Source of the DNA: Thinopyrum elongatum | Taxonomy: Eukaryota > Streptophyta > Magnoliopsida > Poales > Poaceae | DNA: 64,000 nt | Direction: 5' to 3' | Assembly (NCBI GenBank): GCA_011799875.1 | Contig: CM022302.1 | Span: 524,162,228 to 524,226,227, forward strand | In this document: piece by piece, positions 1-12,910 of the stretch | How the letters are laid out: the number at the start of each line of letters is the position of its first letter | How positions within the stretch are numbered: position 1 is the first letter of the stretch | Program-made: the position numbers and the translations under genes | Notes under the pieces: model-generated | What the model was told of the DNA's origin: nothing | Databases searched by the model: none | Seen by the model: only the letters and a program-made list of their open reading frames with translations

Positions 1-2428
1 TCTTTGGAGTTGGGGCCCTTGGCCACCATCCAAACCTCAAACGTATTGCCACCAAACCATGTATTTTCTGATTAAATAGATACTTATGTACCTATAAATG
101 ATTTTTGGAAAAAATAAAGAGCAAACTATGAGGCAATGCAGTTCAAATTTGACCCGCTTCTTACTGAATCGGCGGAAATTTGTCTTTTCTCACCAGTGGT
201 GGATCAAAACTTTTGACACCCAACCATTTGGTCAAATTGTGCATTAAATATGGCCTAGTATTTTATAAAATTGATTTGATCCAATTTTGCAACAAATATT
301 ATGGTAGGATCCTTCACAAAAAAACTCATTTTGGGCACTCAAAAAATGGAAAATTGATTTTTCGTCCAAAAAATAAAATCCCTTAGGCAACATTGTTTGC
401 CATTCCAAGATGCACCCTTGGTGCACAATATGAGATCATTTGAACAACTATGCCATGAATGTGGCCATAAGATTGATCATTTGGCTTGAAAGCCATGAAT
501 CTCACAATGATAGCTGATTTCTCTGAGAACACTTTTTTTAAACTAATTGCCTATTACAGTTATTATTTTTTTCCTGGCAACTTCGTACATATAATGACAC
601 AATGCGAAGGTTTCTCCAATTTTTGGATTTTTTTGAATTTTTTGTGCCCGTTTCAAAATGCGGTCAAAATGGGGCGGGCATGACCGTCCTATTAGTGGTT
701 GAATCTTGGAAAACTTTTTGGTGCTTTCTCTGTTATAGATACTTATGTTACCTATAAATGATTTTTGGAAAAAATAAAGAGCAAACTTATCAGAGCTGCG
801 ATTCAAATTTGACTCGCTTCCTACTGAATCGGTGAAAATTTGTTCTTTTTCACCAGGGTGGATCAAAACTTTTAACCACACCAAACCATTTGGTCAATTG
901 TACATAAATATGCCTAGTATTTTTATAAATTTATTTGATCCAATTTTGCACACAAATATATGGTAGGTCAAGTCCTTCACAAAAAACCCTCATTTTGGGC
1001 ATTCAAAAAATGGAAAATGGATTTTTATACAAAAAAAGAAAACTTCCTTAGCCAACATTGTTTGTCATTCCAAATGCATCTTTTGTACACAATATGAGAT
1101 CATTTGCACAAACTATGCCATGAATGTGGCCATAAGATTGACCATTTGGCTTGAAAGCCATGATCTTCATACATGATAGAACTCTTTCTGAGAACACTTT
1201 TTAAACTAATTGCCGTATTACAAGTTTATTATTTTTCCTGGCAACTTGGCGTCCATATATGACACAATGCGAAGGTGTTTCCATTTTTTTTATTTTTTTT
1301 TTGAACTTTTTATGCCCGTTTCAAAATGCGCTTCAAAACGGCGGGCATGACCGTTCCTAGCTAGTGGTTGAATCTTGGAAAAATTTGGTGTTTCTCTAAT
1401 TAAATAGATACTTATGTACCTATAATGATTTTTGTGAAAAATAAAGAGCAAACTATGAGGTAGCTGCAGTTCAAATTTGACCCGTTCTCCCTACTGAATC
1501 GGCGGAAATTTATCTTTTTCACCAATGGTAATCAAACTTTTGACAAACCCCAACCATTTGGTCAATTGTGCATTAAATATGGCCTAGTATTTTAGAAAAT
1601 TTATTGATCCATTTTGCAACAAATATTTTGTAGTCCTTCACAAAAAAACTCATTTGGGCACTCGAAAAATGGAAAACTAATTTTTTTCTTCCGAAGAAAA
1701 TGAAAACTCCCTTAGACAACATTGTTTGCCATTCCAAGATGCACCCTTGTGCACAATATGAGATCATTTGAACAAATTATGCCATGAATGTGGCCATAAG
1801 ATTGATACTTGGCTTGAAGGCCATGAATCTTCACACATGATAGCTCATTTCTCATAACACTTTTTTTTAAAGACATTACCTTATTACAAGTTTATTATTT
1901 TTCCTGATAACAGTCACATATAATGACACAATGCGAAGTTTCTAATTTTTTGATTTTTTTGAATTTTTCTGCCCGTTTCAAAATGCTGTCAAAACGGCGG
2001 GCATGACGTTCCTAGCTAGTGGTTTTAATCTGGGAAATTTTTGGTGTTTCTCTGATTAAATAGGTACTTATGTACCTAGAAATGATTTTGGAAAAAATCA
2101 TGAGCAAACTATGAGGCACCTGTAGTTCAATTTTGACCCGCTTCCTCCTGAATCGGTGAAAATTTGTCTTTTTCATGAGAGGTGGATAAAATCTTTTACA
2201 CCCAACCATTTGGTCAATTGTATATTAAATATGGCCTAATATTTTAGTAAAATGATTGGTTCAAATTTGCAACAAATATATGGTAGGTCCTTCACAAAAA
2301 AACTCATTTTGGACACTCAAAAATGGAAAACAAAATTTCGTCCAGAAAATGAAAAGTTAGTTTTTTTTAACTGAAAAGTAGTCACACTTGGTGAGACAAT
2401 GTGAAGGTTTTTATTTCTATTTATTTTT
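1..2428 (+). repeat. Degraded copy of the ~660-bp tandem array
   Basis: Four successive units carrying ATAGATACTTATGTACC (near 70, 735, 1,405 and 2,060) correspond one to one with the units at 28,003-30,360. Single-base gains and losses interrupt them every few tens of bases. No coding potential is seen; short frames here are accidents of the repeat. Confidence 0.85.
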
Positions 2429-3438
2429 TGGTTTTTTTGTTGTTTGTTGTTTTTGTATTAGGTTTGTATTCTTTTTTTTTGTATTTTTTCTTTTGTTTGG
2501 TTTTGGTTTGGTTTTTGTTTTTTGGTTTTTTTTTTTGGTTTTTTCTGTTTTTGTTTTTTTTGGGTTTATATTTTTCTGTCTGTTCTTATTTGTTTTCTTC
2601 TTTCTTGTTGGTGTGGGTCTTGTTTTTTTTTCTTTGTTTGTTTTTTGTTTTTTGTTTCTTTTGTTTTGTTGTTTTTTTGTGTTTTGTCTTTTTTGAGTTT
2701 TACATTTTTTTTGCTTTTTGTTGGGTGGTTCCTTTTTTTTTTTTTATCGTTTTTTGGTTTTGGGTTTTTTTTACTGTTGTTTGTGCGCTTTTTTTCTATT
2801 TTTAGTTTTCTTTCTTGTTTTTTAGTTTTTTGTATGTTTTTGTTTGTTTTTTTGGTGTGTTTTTTTGGGTTGTTTATTATTTTTGTTTTTTTTATGTTGT
2901 TGTTTCTGGTATCCCCCTTGGTTGCTTGATTTTTGGTCGTATGGTGTAGAATAAATGCGACTTTATTTTGCTTTTTTTTCTAGATTATCTTGGGTTTGTA
3001 TTTGTGGTCTTTATGTACATTTTGGTTTTGATTGTTTTTGGTTTTGGATTTTTTGTTTATTGTTTTCTGTGTTTTTTTTTTTGTTTTTCTTTTTTTATTG
3101 GGCCCCCATTTGGTGTTGTAGCTTTGTTGCTTTTATTTGTTTATGTTTTTTTTACGATGTTTAGGTTTCATGTTTTTTGTGTGTTTGAATGTGTTTGTGT
3201 AATTTCCTTTTAATTGTTTTCGTAGTGGGGTGTGTTGTCTGTTTTAGTTGTTAGCTTTTCTTTTTTTATATTTGTTTACTTTTGTGTTTATGGTGGTGTG
3301 GTGCTTGAGCGGAGTAGTTGGTGTTTTTCATCTTAATTTTCGTTTTTTTGTAATTGGCTGTTTTTGAATTGATTTGATTTTCAATTATATTTGTAAGGTG
3401 ATTTGTTTGGTACAGTTTGTTGTGTTTTTTTTTTTTGT
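2429..3438. other. T/G-rich low-complexity block, no counterpart in the clean copy
   Basis: About 1,010 bases of mostly T and G, with long T runs, interrupt the copied sequence between TATTTATTTTT and ATAAATTTCTTAGG. In the clean copy these motifs are adjacent, around 30,362-30,364. The block therefore sits inside a homopolymer T run. It translates to Phe/Leu/Val-rich strings that imitate membrane proteins. I regard it as sequencing noise. Confidence 0.8.
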
Positions 3439-4282
3439 TATAAATTTCTTAGGGTCGTCAATAGCATTATGATTTAAAACTTATTTTCAATCGATTACGA
3501 CGCACGTTTAAATGGTCTTAACATCATCAAGAGAGGATACACTTAAATGATCGTTTACTGACTTGGCTAAAATCATCTCACGCGGATCCATGGATTAATC
3601 ACCGTACACTGGATGCGCCCTCGCCCTCATGGGGGGGCGGTCGCAACGGCAATGCCTACAAACTCTTCCGGAGCCACCCCCCTCATTCGCTCTCCACCGC
3701 CCCTCACCCGAATCACCCCGTGTCCCTCTCATATCCTCATCCACCCACAGGACGCCGAGCCACTTATCCCAATCTCTCCGCTCTTGGCCCGCTGCCCTCT
3801 TTCCGCCTCGCCGCAGCCACGCACCGGATCTGGCGCAGATCCGTGTCTGCACAGCTGCCGTCGACAGCCGCAGATCGCACAACAACTCTCTAACCGCTTC
3901 GCACTTCCAACCGTCCTTCCTCTCCACCTCGCCTCTGTCTACACTCACAGCACCCGCATGCCGCACGCCCGAAAAGGGCAGGCGATCTGGCCTTCCGCCC
4001 TCTACCCTCTCGCCCCCGCGGCTGGTCCCACAGGAGACCCTGCCGCGCGCCAGTTCCTGGATTGGACATGATGATCAGGTGCAGTAGGGGTCAAACCTCT
4101 TAGGTGCGGGGGCGCGGTCGCCGTCGCCCGCCCCGCATGCGACAACGTGCACGCGAGGATCCCCCACCCACCCCGCAACGAAGAATACGCGCATCATGGC
4201 GGCGGCTCATAGGCTGGCCGCGGCGTCCCACACCTCCCCCCCGCGTCCATACCAGGCGACAGTCGTCCGCCGCCGGACACCA

Positions 4283-5873
4283 ATGGCATCGGTGGACACC
4301 GGGGCGAGGGCCGGCAGCGACCTGCGCCCAGGCACTCGTCTCGGCACGTCACATAGTCGACATGGACGCCGCCATTGCCTCGTACCCGCTGCCCCACCTC
4401 TCCCTATTGTTTCTTCCGCCGCTATTGTTTTCCAATGTCTTGTCTTATTCCGTGTCTTGTGTGGGGCGGTAACGCGACATCGGAGTGGTTCTAACATCGG
4501 AGGTGGCAGGTAGAAAGATCGGCTCGCGAGGTATGCGGCAATGTGTTCGTAGACTGGTCATGCCTCAATGGCCAAGATGAGGGGAACAAAGGCACCGAGC
4601 GGCGGTCCCATCTCTATTGGACGAGTGCGGTCGCCGTCGCTAGCTTGCTCCCACCAAGAGCAGTTCCTCCGAGGACCGCGAGGGCATGCTTGGCAGCATG
4701 CTGGCTTTCCCGCTCGCTGGTGCCGTCCTCGCCTTGTGTTGTTTCTCCCCTTCTAATCCATACCTACTAGTGTTTTATCTGTAAGGTGTGATGTGTCGCA
4801 GCTAGTGTCACTTTCCAGTTGAGTGGGCAACTCAAATTGGTGGTTATATGTTTAACAAATGGCGTGTCTTAACGTAGTAGCATTATTCTTTGATAGTTTC
4901 AATTCACTTTGTTTTTATAATTTGTTAGACGAGAGAAGAGTAGGATGGAATTTTGAGTCTATAGAACATCTTTTAATTATGTAAATTAGCTTTTTCCGTA
5001 TAATTGCTGCTTCGTTGCTTTGTGGCTTGCTAACTCCTTATACTAGGTCTGGATGGATGCGGCCCGGATCGCAGACTGCCTCTTCTGCTTTCCCCCAGTA
5101 CACGCCTCGCCTCAAGTGTACGCGGCATCCCCACATATCTCCGCCCCTAATCCTAAATTCGCTATCCTATCGCGTCCCCCATTTAGTTTCTGGCCATGAT
5201 TTCTCAGAAATTTTGTGCGATCTTGTGGTGGATCACTGATGATGTGGCTGTGTCCGCCAGGTCTGGAAGCCAACCAGACAAGAGCAGTGCGCAGCTAGCA
5301 TTTTGACGACTACAAGGAGTTGCAAGAAGAGGAGAGTGTTTGCTTTGTTTCCCACTTCCTCTCTAGACTTTGTTTGATGTGGTATGATATGCTGGTCTTT
5401 AAATTGATGTGTGCATAATGTTTTTAATACTGTAGGCTAGTAACATGTGTTTTTTCGTGCACTTGCTGAATTGTCCAGGGACCTTATGCTTGTGTCTGAA
5501 CAGCAAGTGCCAACTTGAAACTGAACTTGTTTGTGGTGACTGGGAGCTCTTCTACCTTTGGTAAAGTCGTAAACAGACATCTCAATTCAAGCGGTGCCAT
5601 CTCCCTCTGCCGCCCTCTCTGTAAAAAAGGGTAAACTTAACATGACGTTTTCAGAGTACAGCTGGTTGCACTGATTTGGTCCTTCCAGCTCATCATTGCC
5701 GTCCTTTGGTTCACGAGCATGTCTGGTTGACTTCAATGATGGATTTGATCCTCTGCTCTGGGCTCTGGCTTGCAGGGTGACCAGGTGATTGACCGCTGAG
5801 GCTACCGTGGGTCTCGTGGGCCCGATGCGCGCTGTGTGCGCTCATCTGGCAAAGGAGGGAGCTCATCAAGTAT
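4283..5873 (+). pseudogene. Corrupted copy of the captured-gene region (GPP, COX23 and KH fragments)
   Basis: Recognisable but frameshifted words match the clean copy: the start of the phosphatase fragment (ATGGCATCGGTGG at 4,283); the first COX23 exon near 5,050-5,121; the second near 5,260-5,333; and the KH piece near 5,775-5,873. Many inserted bases break every reading frame and several splice sites. Use the clean copy at 31,060-32,669 for any interpretation. Confidence 0.75.
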
Positions 5874-8388
5874 GATTACTTCTGCACGTACCCTGCCTTC
5901 CCGTTCTCATGCCCAATATTGCTGGGCTTGCTTGCTGTGCTTGCAGATGAACCATGTGGTAGATGCTCTCGCACTAGCCACACAAGTGCCCAACGGGATT
6001 CAGTATAGCTGATCAGCAGAACTCTTTTAACGAATGATTAATAGTTTCCTAGTTGTTCGTGTTGCCAAAATGAGTAAGTAGTTTAATTTTGTGGTTATCA
6101 TAGTTTGTCACACCGTTCACATTTCCCTTCACTTTTTCCTGATCAAGTTGAATATGTTCAGCTGGGTCTGAAAACACAAGAACATTCAGTTCATTTATAC
6201 TGATCTTTCAGAAAACCTGAAGAGAATCAATACAATATCTATTTATTCCCCCACCATGTAGACTACTAATTAGATCTAACTACACAGTATAGAATGCCTC
6301 ATTAGTATGTACTGTTGTATCAAGTTTAATGCAGAGTATTTTGGTAGTAGCTGCTGTACTCAGTTTACTGTAGTATCTTTGGGGGGTATGCACTTTTGAA
6401 CAAGTTAAATTGCTGATTTTGGTATGGTACTGAGCTTACAAGTTAATGTGTGTTTTGTATGTACTCGCTGAGTTCATAACAAGTTTGGTTTTACAACATG
6501 CGATGATTTGGCCTTCACTTCATGTTTCGGACGCGAGCTCAGGTAACAAATTGGATAGAGCAAGGCATTGCAGGGATCTAGCATGCATGCATGCTCTCTT
6601 AATCCGTGCTTCTGCTCCTTGGGAGATGTGAATCTGGGTATTTTGAGTACCCCTGGGTCATTTATCTTTTTCTCGTATCTCCTTTGTTGTTTTGCTGAAC
6701 GCGTAATCTGATGGCATGATGGATCATGTTTGTTTTTTATAGTATCTGTTATGCTGGCCGCTTAAAATTTTTACATGCCTGGATTCTGATGAACTTGTTC
6801 TTGTAGGTCTTTCCACTTCTATGATTCACGTTTAGTTTAGAGTTTATCACATGTCGAAACACTATATACGTCAATAACTCCCAGCTAGGGGAAATTTTTT
6901 ATCACTGTTCCATTAACACATCTGGTTAGTGTTAGTCATACTATTTAATGGTGACATGGAATTTGTTGTCAATTGTTAGAATGCACACTTTTGGTAATTC
7001 TGGACTTTTCTTTTACGGGTAATGTAATGATGTTTCGATGTTTGCTGGTTGTTTGTATATGGGCAAGATGAATCCTAAATTGTTTTCTTTTTATGTACAC
7101 ACATGCTGATGTTTGACATCTAAAATGAAAACAAAAGCACCATTCTAGTTACTGACCTAGGTGTTCAGAATTGCTGTATTCATTTATGTTCTTTTTACTT
7201 CCGATTATTGTTCGGGCTCATGGACTATCATCACTTGCCTGTTTTTTCCTTGCTTGATACATGTGATCTCAAGCATTGTACTCTGTGGTTTGGCTTTAGG
7301 GGCGTAACTACTAAGTGTTACAAGTTTAAAATTGACAGACTGCCTACAAAGCTAACATGCTGTTTGATGTACTTTTATTTTGTTCTATCTAACGCATTCA
7401 TTCTTTAAAACAATTTAGATGATGGGCCGTCATCAAAAGTTTTCGGGATGGGAAGACGGCGATCGATAATACTTGTCATGGGAGTTTACAACTTAAATGG
7501 ACGAGAAGTCGGAAGAAGGCAAGAGCTGGCAGGATCTGGGTATGCATGCACACTCTTCGTATCTTCGGCTTGGCCCACTAGGGAGAGCCAGACTGGTTAA
7601 TGCTGAATTTCTTGAATTTGATGTACTGATCTATTTTCCTTTAGAATTTGATGTAATTGCTTGCTAACTTGTTATGCATTGCCGAGAATTATTGGCTGAA
7701 TTGGGCTTTTGTATGTCTTATTGATATAAGTGAATTATTTTGATATACAGGCATAGGGCTAAATCAAAAGTGGCTGAAATGTTAATGTGGAGCGGCAGAA
7801 GTGCTATTAGGGGCTTGAAAAGGCTTGGCCGGCAACAAATATACCGATAGAAAATAGAGGCTAGGAAAATTAAAAACAAATAGAAATTGGACTGTAAAAA
7901 GAATCAGGTGCCCAAAAAGAATGGATCCGGCAAAAGAGCCATGGCGCCATGAATAAAAAGGCCCGAATTGTTGGGGAGCTTGGTGCGCCATGTGGTGTTC
8001 CATGTAGCTGAACCAGAATTAACACGAATATAAACATTATATGGGCTGAATTACTGGGCTCAGCCGCATATAGACACCGAGTTGGACTTGGGGATTCTAA
8101 ACGTCAACGACCTTGTTTCATTTAGTAGTTCCAATGTTTGCACACGCAGCTTGCCAACGTTGGAAATCGACGTGGCCTGGCTAGGACAAGCCGCGACCAA
8201 ACAACAGGTCGTTTAACCAACGACGCTGTGTTGTTTTGGTCGTTGGCCGTCTCTACGATCATATCATCGAGAAGGCTCGTTAATTTCCATTAAAGCACGG
8301 TCAGAGCTTTGACGCATGCTGTTTTTGGGTCGAAAAAGGATTCAGGGGGAGCATTGAAAACACGACCATTCAGCGACGCAATAGTGAT

Positions 8389-8423
8389 GGTCGGCATAGT
8401 TGACATAGTTTGCTTGTAGAGTG
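8389..8423 (+). repeat. Corrupted copy of the Pack-CACTA right terminus
   Basis: The stretch reads GGTCGGCATAGT then TTGCTTGTAGAGTG. This matches the terminus at 34,923-34,951 with scattered inserted bases. It is followed by GGTGGTGGTGTGTTGTTGC, the same flank as at 34,952. The shared flank shows that the same insertion site is represented twice. Confidence 0.75.
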
Positions 8424-11400
8424 GTGGTGGTGTGTTGTTGCAATACCTCTACGCATGCCTTGAACGGACAAATGGCCTGCATCGAAACCACAGAGACGGG
8501 CGGAGACGTCGTAGGACCCGGCTGCTTCTGTTTCCTCCGCGAGACCCGGTCTTCGATGGGGTGACATCGTGTGCAAAAAAAGAAACAAAAAAAAAAAAAG
8601 AACCGACGTGCTTAGCTTTGGTCCTGTCATCTCGCGACGACCTCCGTAACACACGAAGGAATCAGTTGTTCAACTCGTTGGGTCTGACCGGTTGTGAGAT
8701 TCGGGGGTGTGGCGAAAAAGTACAGGGCCAGGGGGTCCGGCTCGATGCCGTGGCTGGGTCAACCGTAGCAGACTACATGGGCTACAGGGGTCGCTCACCA
8801 TGCTTCAGTAGCGGCGGTATGAGGATTCCTTCGGAATCATGGAATACCACAAGGCGGACCTCGAGGGGGGACGGGGGGTACGGATAGCCGTGCACTTATG
8901 TCATAGCGCAATGGCGCTGTCGCATGCATATGGGCGATCTGCAAATGGGATAGTGTGTGTTGTTGGAATAACCTACAGGGGCGGGCACAATGGCCTATTA
9001 GACGTGTAGCACATGGCGCTCAGTTGCGGGATTGGGTTTTTAGGTTAGTGAAAAAAAGCTATGATAGAGCACCACCGATTTATTGCTAAGTCCACACAGA
9101 CGAGGGGCGGTACGCGTCGAGGAGGCCAGGCTAGCAGTTCAGTCCTAGCATTAGAGAAGAACCGATGTTCTTCGGATGTGTAAATGGGGGAAAAGAGTTT
9201 TAGCGATCGCTAGTGACATTAAAGCAGGGCTAGACTACGGTATGGCCGCAGCTGGGGGGCTGCTATGGGTGGGGGCGCAGATTAGGGATGCAGTACTTGC
9301 CTGCTGACCGTATTAGTCTGGCTCACGCAAGAGGGTCTTATTTGTTCACCGTGGGCGCTTACATGCCCAGGCCCGCCCTGCTAGCTGGGGGGCGGTGCAT
9401 ATGGCGCCGCTAGAGATCTCGGCCTGGGGCCTGACCGGAATTGGTGCTTCCTTGCGGATTCTTGTAAGAAGCCATGGGGCGTAATAGGCCAGATTAACTT
9501 CATAATGTAGAGAAAAGACGAAGTATATGTACATATAATGTGGTAATTGGTTGTTGTATTTCCTGGGGGAGAAGGGGCGTTAGACTGGGGGGAATGGTGA
9601 GAGGTGGGTGGGGGGGGGGGGATGGGGGAGCCAGGGGTGGGAAGGTAGCCGAAAGGAGGTATGGGGACATGGGGGGGGCAGATGGAAGAAAACTATCTAA
9701 CTTATAAATAGTATATCATATTGTGCAAGACGTGCTTAGCAGCTATCTTTGCGGGCGTAGAGTGTGACTCAGCGGAGATCAGCAAAAAAAGAATTGCCAA
9801 AGCTAAAAAGCGGGTCGTTAAATCTAGGGTGTTGCATTGCGGGGGGCAGAGCGTGCGTGGCTAATGCGAGCCGCTCGTAGATCGCGCCAAGGTGCGCACT
9901 GGGGCTCTAAATCTTTTATTTGGGCCGCTTCTATCTGTGTGTTTTATTGGGCGGGCAGTGCTCCTTTGTATTGATATTGTGGCAAATGGTTTTTTAATGA
10001 GCAACGCTAGGATCTATTGAAAAAGCCATGACCCTTTTGATGACTTTTCTATGAAACTGTACTTGTTATACTATATTAGTAGTCTGTTTTTGATTCGATT
10101 CTTGGGGGGGGCCATAAGACTTTGTGTCAAAACTTCACTCTGACAAGAGCGGTGGGGTGAGAGTTGTAAAGTGAAGATACACATGAGACAAGTATTATAC
10201 TTTTTTGTTTATGTTTGTGGATGAACGCGTCCTAGTCGTGAAAGCACGAAGAAGGGCAGTATTCTCAGCCGTGGGCAAAATCTTACTAAACCTCTCCTCG
10301 GTGGGCGGGTCAATGGTCGCTGTGGGATGGGAGGGGGGGGGGGAGGAGAGAGGAGGGGAAGAAGAGGGGGGGGGTAGGGAGGGCTGAGACGAGAACCGCG
10401 GAGGGCCGGAGGGGCGCAAAGGCGGATCAGTCCTTCAGAGTCTAGATAGGCGCAAAGTCACCACTAATGAGGGAGGGGAGGGGGTTACGCACACCGTGTC
10501 TATGAAGTGCGGTTACAAGGCGCCCATGTCATATGCAAGAGAAAATGGGTGGTGTGTTGTTGGAATAAGGTCCCCAGGACGGGCGAGCATCCTTGACGTG
10601 ACACATGCTCTCAAGCGCGATAAGCAGGTCCTCAGAGCGGGGCGTAGTACATCGTTGAGGCGCGACGCTTGGCGTTTGCGGTTGGGGGTAGTTTTTGCCA
10701 TGAGATCAGGAGTCTTCGTGGGCGATGTCCTGGAAAGCATAGCGGGCTTAGACTGGCTAAGGCGAGGGGCATCGTGAGTTCGGGCGGTATCGAAATCTGC
10801 TGCGTAACTAGAGCGAAGATACACAATTTAGTTGCACCATGCGCTAGAGGGGGATTGAAGCTCGCATGTGGTTCCAGATTGTCGTCTGGTTGGTCCTTGT
10901 CGAATGTTAAGTAACATCCCTAGGTCGCAGGGATGCTACGGGGGTCTACCAAAAAGATGTGGGGTGGCGTTCGTTTACGGGCAAGAGGAGTCTGGTCTAC
11001 CTGGCCTGAGGAGGGATGTGGTGAGCTCATCGAAGCAGCGGTGCATAGGCCGAAGTCCGCCATGGCGTATGCAGGGTGGGGGCAATGGGGTGGTGTGACT
11101 GTTGGGAATAACGTCTGACGCATGTTCGCTTGACGGACACATGCCCCACGAACGGCACTATCTAGTAGTGACGGGCGGGAAGGCACGTCGTAAGATTACG
11201 GGTGACGGACTAATGTTGCGTACTCCCCGCGGATACCTTGAGTCTGCGGTGGGATTCGTATAATTTTCTCTAATTGACAAAAACCGGGGGCTAGACTTGG
11301 TCTTATCTATCTCAGGGTGGGCCGGCGACTGACGCGTAACACTTAAAGAAGTGCAGTTGTTCAGGCGGCGTAGGCCATTATGAACCCGCTCCCTTGCATT

Positions 11401-12469
11401 TTCGGCTGGCACCCGGTCTATACGCGTCCTTAGATAGTCCGGGGGACCTGGAGGTGTGTGGGTGCCCATCAGCAGATGGGTGACTCGTGACTGCGCTCTG
11501 GAAATGCACAACCTGGCAGTGGGGGGAGGCGGGTAAGCCACAGTACCTGCATGGGCCAGGGCCGCTCATTGGCGACTAACTGGCCACGCGGCACTTCGTC
11601 ATGGGTCATGCAAGACCGACTTACGATTCCGGGGCTCTCCTTCGACTAGTTACTTGACCAGTAGCTAGGCTGTGGGCTGGTGGTGGGTGCGTATCTTATT
11701 TTAGCAAGGCGGCCTGAGGGGAGTTGGGCTTTCATCGTGAAAGCGGGGCGCAATGTTTTTTAGCCGGCCACAGAATCGCCTTACACGGGGCCATCATTGA
11801 TGAGAACTGCGTGGCTAGCTTCCTGGCGATAATTCCGATTCGCGTCCGGGCATCGTATGATTTGTCTTGCGCGAGTATTTATAACGAGATTGGCTATTCA
11901 AACGAGCATTGCGCTAGGCTTAAGGTACTTTGGTCGGGCGCTGCGCCTCCGCCGTGTCGGCTGGGCACTTGGCCGATGCGCGTTCCTCCGCAATCGGTTC
12001 ATGGCGGTTGTGAGGGCTATAGTGGCCTTGTGTGCAGCTGCCCGAATGACACATCCACGACATATGTATTTCAACGCATTATTCTATCCCATAATCGGCG
12101 TCTTGGAGCTTCCGTTGCATGATTTGGCGAATGGGTGGGGGCCTGTGCAGATCTGGACTTTTGCCGGTGTTGCCGGTGGCGATGAATCGCCTAGGGCCGA
12201 TGAGCCCATCAATTATATCTTCGAATATTGCTAGCGGGCAGGTGCCTAGAAAATGCGGGGGGGCAGGTGGCGTTTATCATGTGCCATGCGATGGCCGGCT
12301 TACTTCACTTTGAGAGGGCAGTGCAGAATAGTTTCGAGGGCGTGGCACTCAGGATAGCGAATGCTAGACTCCGACTCGTGGCATTTTTTACACTCAAGGG
12401 CATAACCGATACAGCATTCGCGAAGCTCTCAATTAGCGGTGGCGCAGGATCACACTTAAAGATACGGGG
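8424..12469 (+). repeat. Corrupted copy of 34,952 to about 37,420
   Basis: Recognisable words of the ~345-bp units and then the 505-bp duplication follow in order. Examples are ACCACAGAGACGGGCGG near 8,487, GTTGTTGGAATAACC near 8,960, GATGACTTTTCTATGAAA near 10,038, GGCATCGTATGATTT near 11,849 and AAAATGCGGGGGG near 12,250. G runs are added at 9,600-9,680 and 10,329-10,380. No credible gene is present. Confidence 0.65.
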
Positions 12470-12910
12470 AGAATGGGGGGGGAGACTGGTGCTTGGGAGG
12501 GGAGTAGGGGTGGTGGGGGGTGGGGGGTGGTGGTTGTCCTATTGATTTGGTGTTTGGTGTAGGTGGGTGGTGTTGTGGCGGTTGCTTTCCTTGGGGGGGT
12601 TGTGTTTTTTTTTGGTGCGGGTCGGGGTTTGCTTTTTCTTTGACAGTTTTTTTTTTTGCTTCTTGATTTGGGTTTTTTCTTTCTTCTCCTATTGAGGCGT
12701 CGTGGAAGACTGTTGAGATTAGAGACTTTCCTTCGTGAAAAATTGTGGTGTGGGTGTGTTTTGATGTGTGGGGGGGGTTGTGTCGGGGGGGGAGTTTTGG
12801 TTTGTATTTTTTTGTGTTGGCGAAACTTCGGGGGGGGGGGTTATTTTTGTGGTGGTGGGGTTGTTTGTTTTTTTTTGGGGGGCGGGGTTGGGTGTGTCTA
12901 GTTTTCCCTC
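12470..12910. other. G/T-rich low-complexity block
   Basis: Long G and T runs lie where the clean copy has ordinary sequence around 37,420. Copied sequence resumes near 12,930 with AGGCTTATTCGTA, equal to 37,437. It is probably read noise of the same kind as the block at 2,429. Confidence 0.6.

Noticed and set aside
2388..2929. Overlapping frames predicting Phe/Leu-rich membrane proteins
   Set aside because: They arise from a T/G-rich low-complexity block that has no counterpart in the clean copy.
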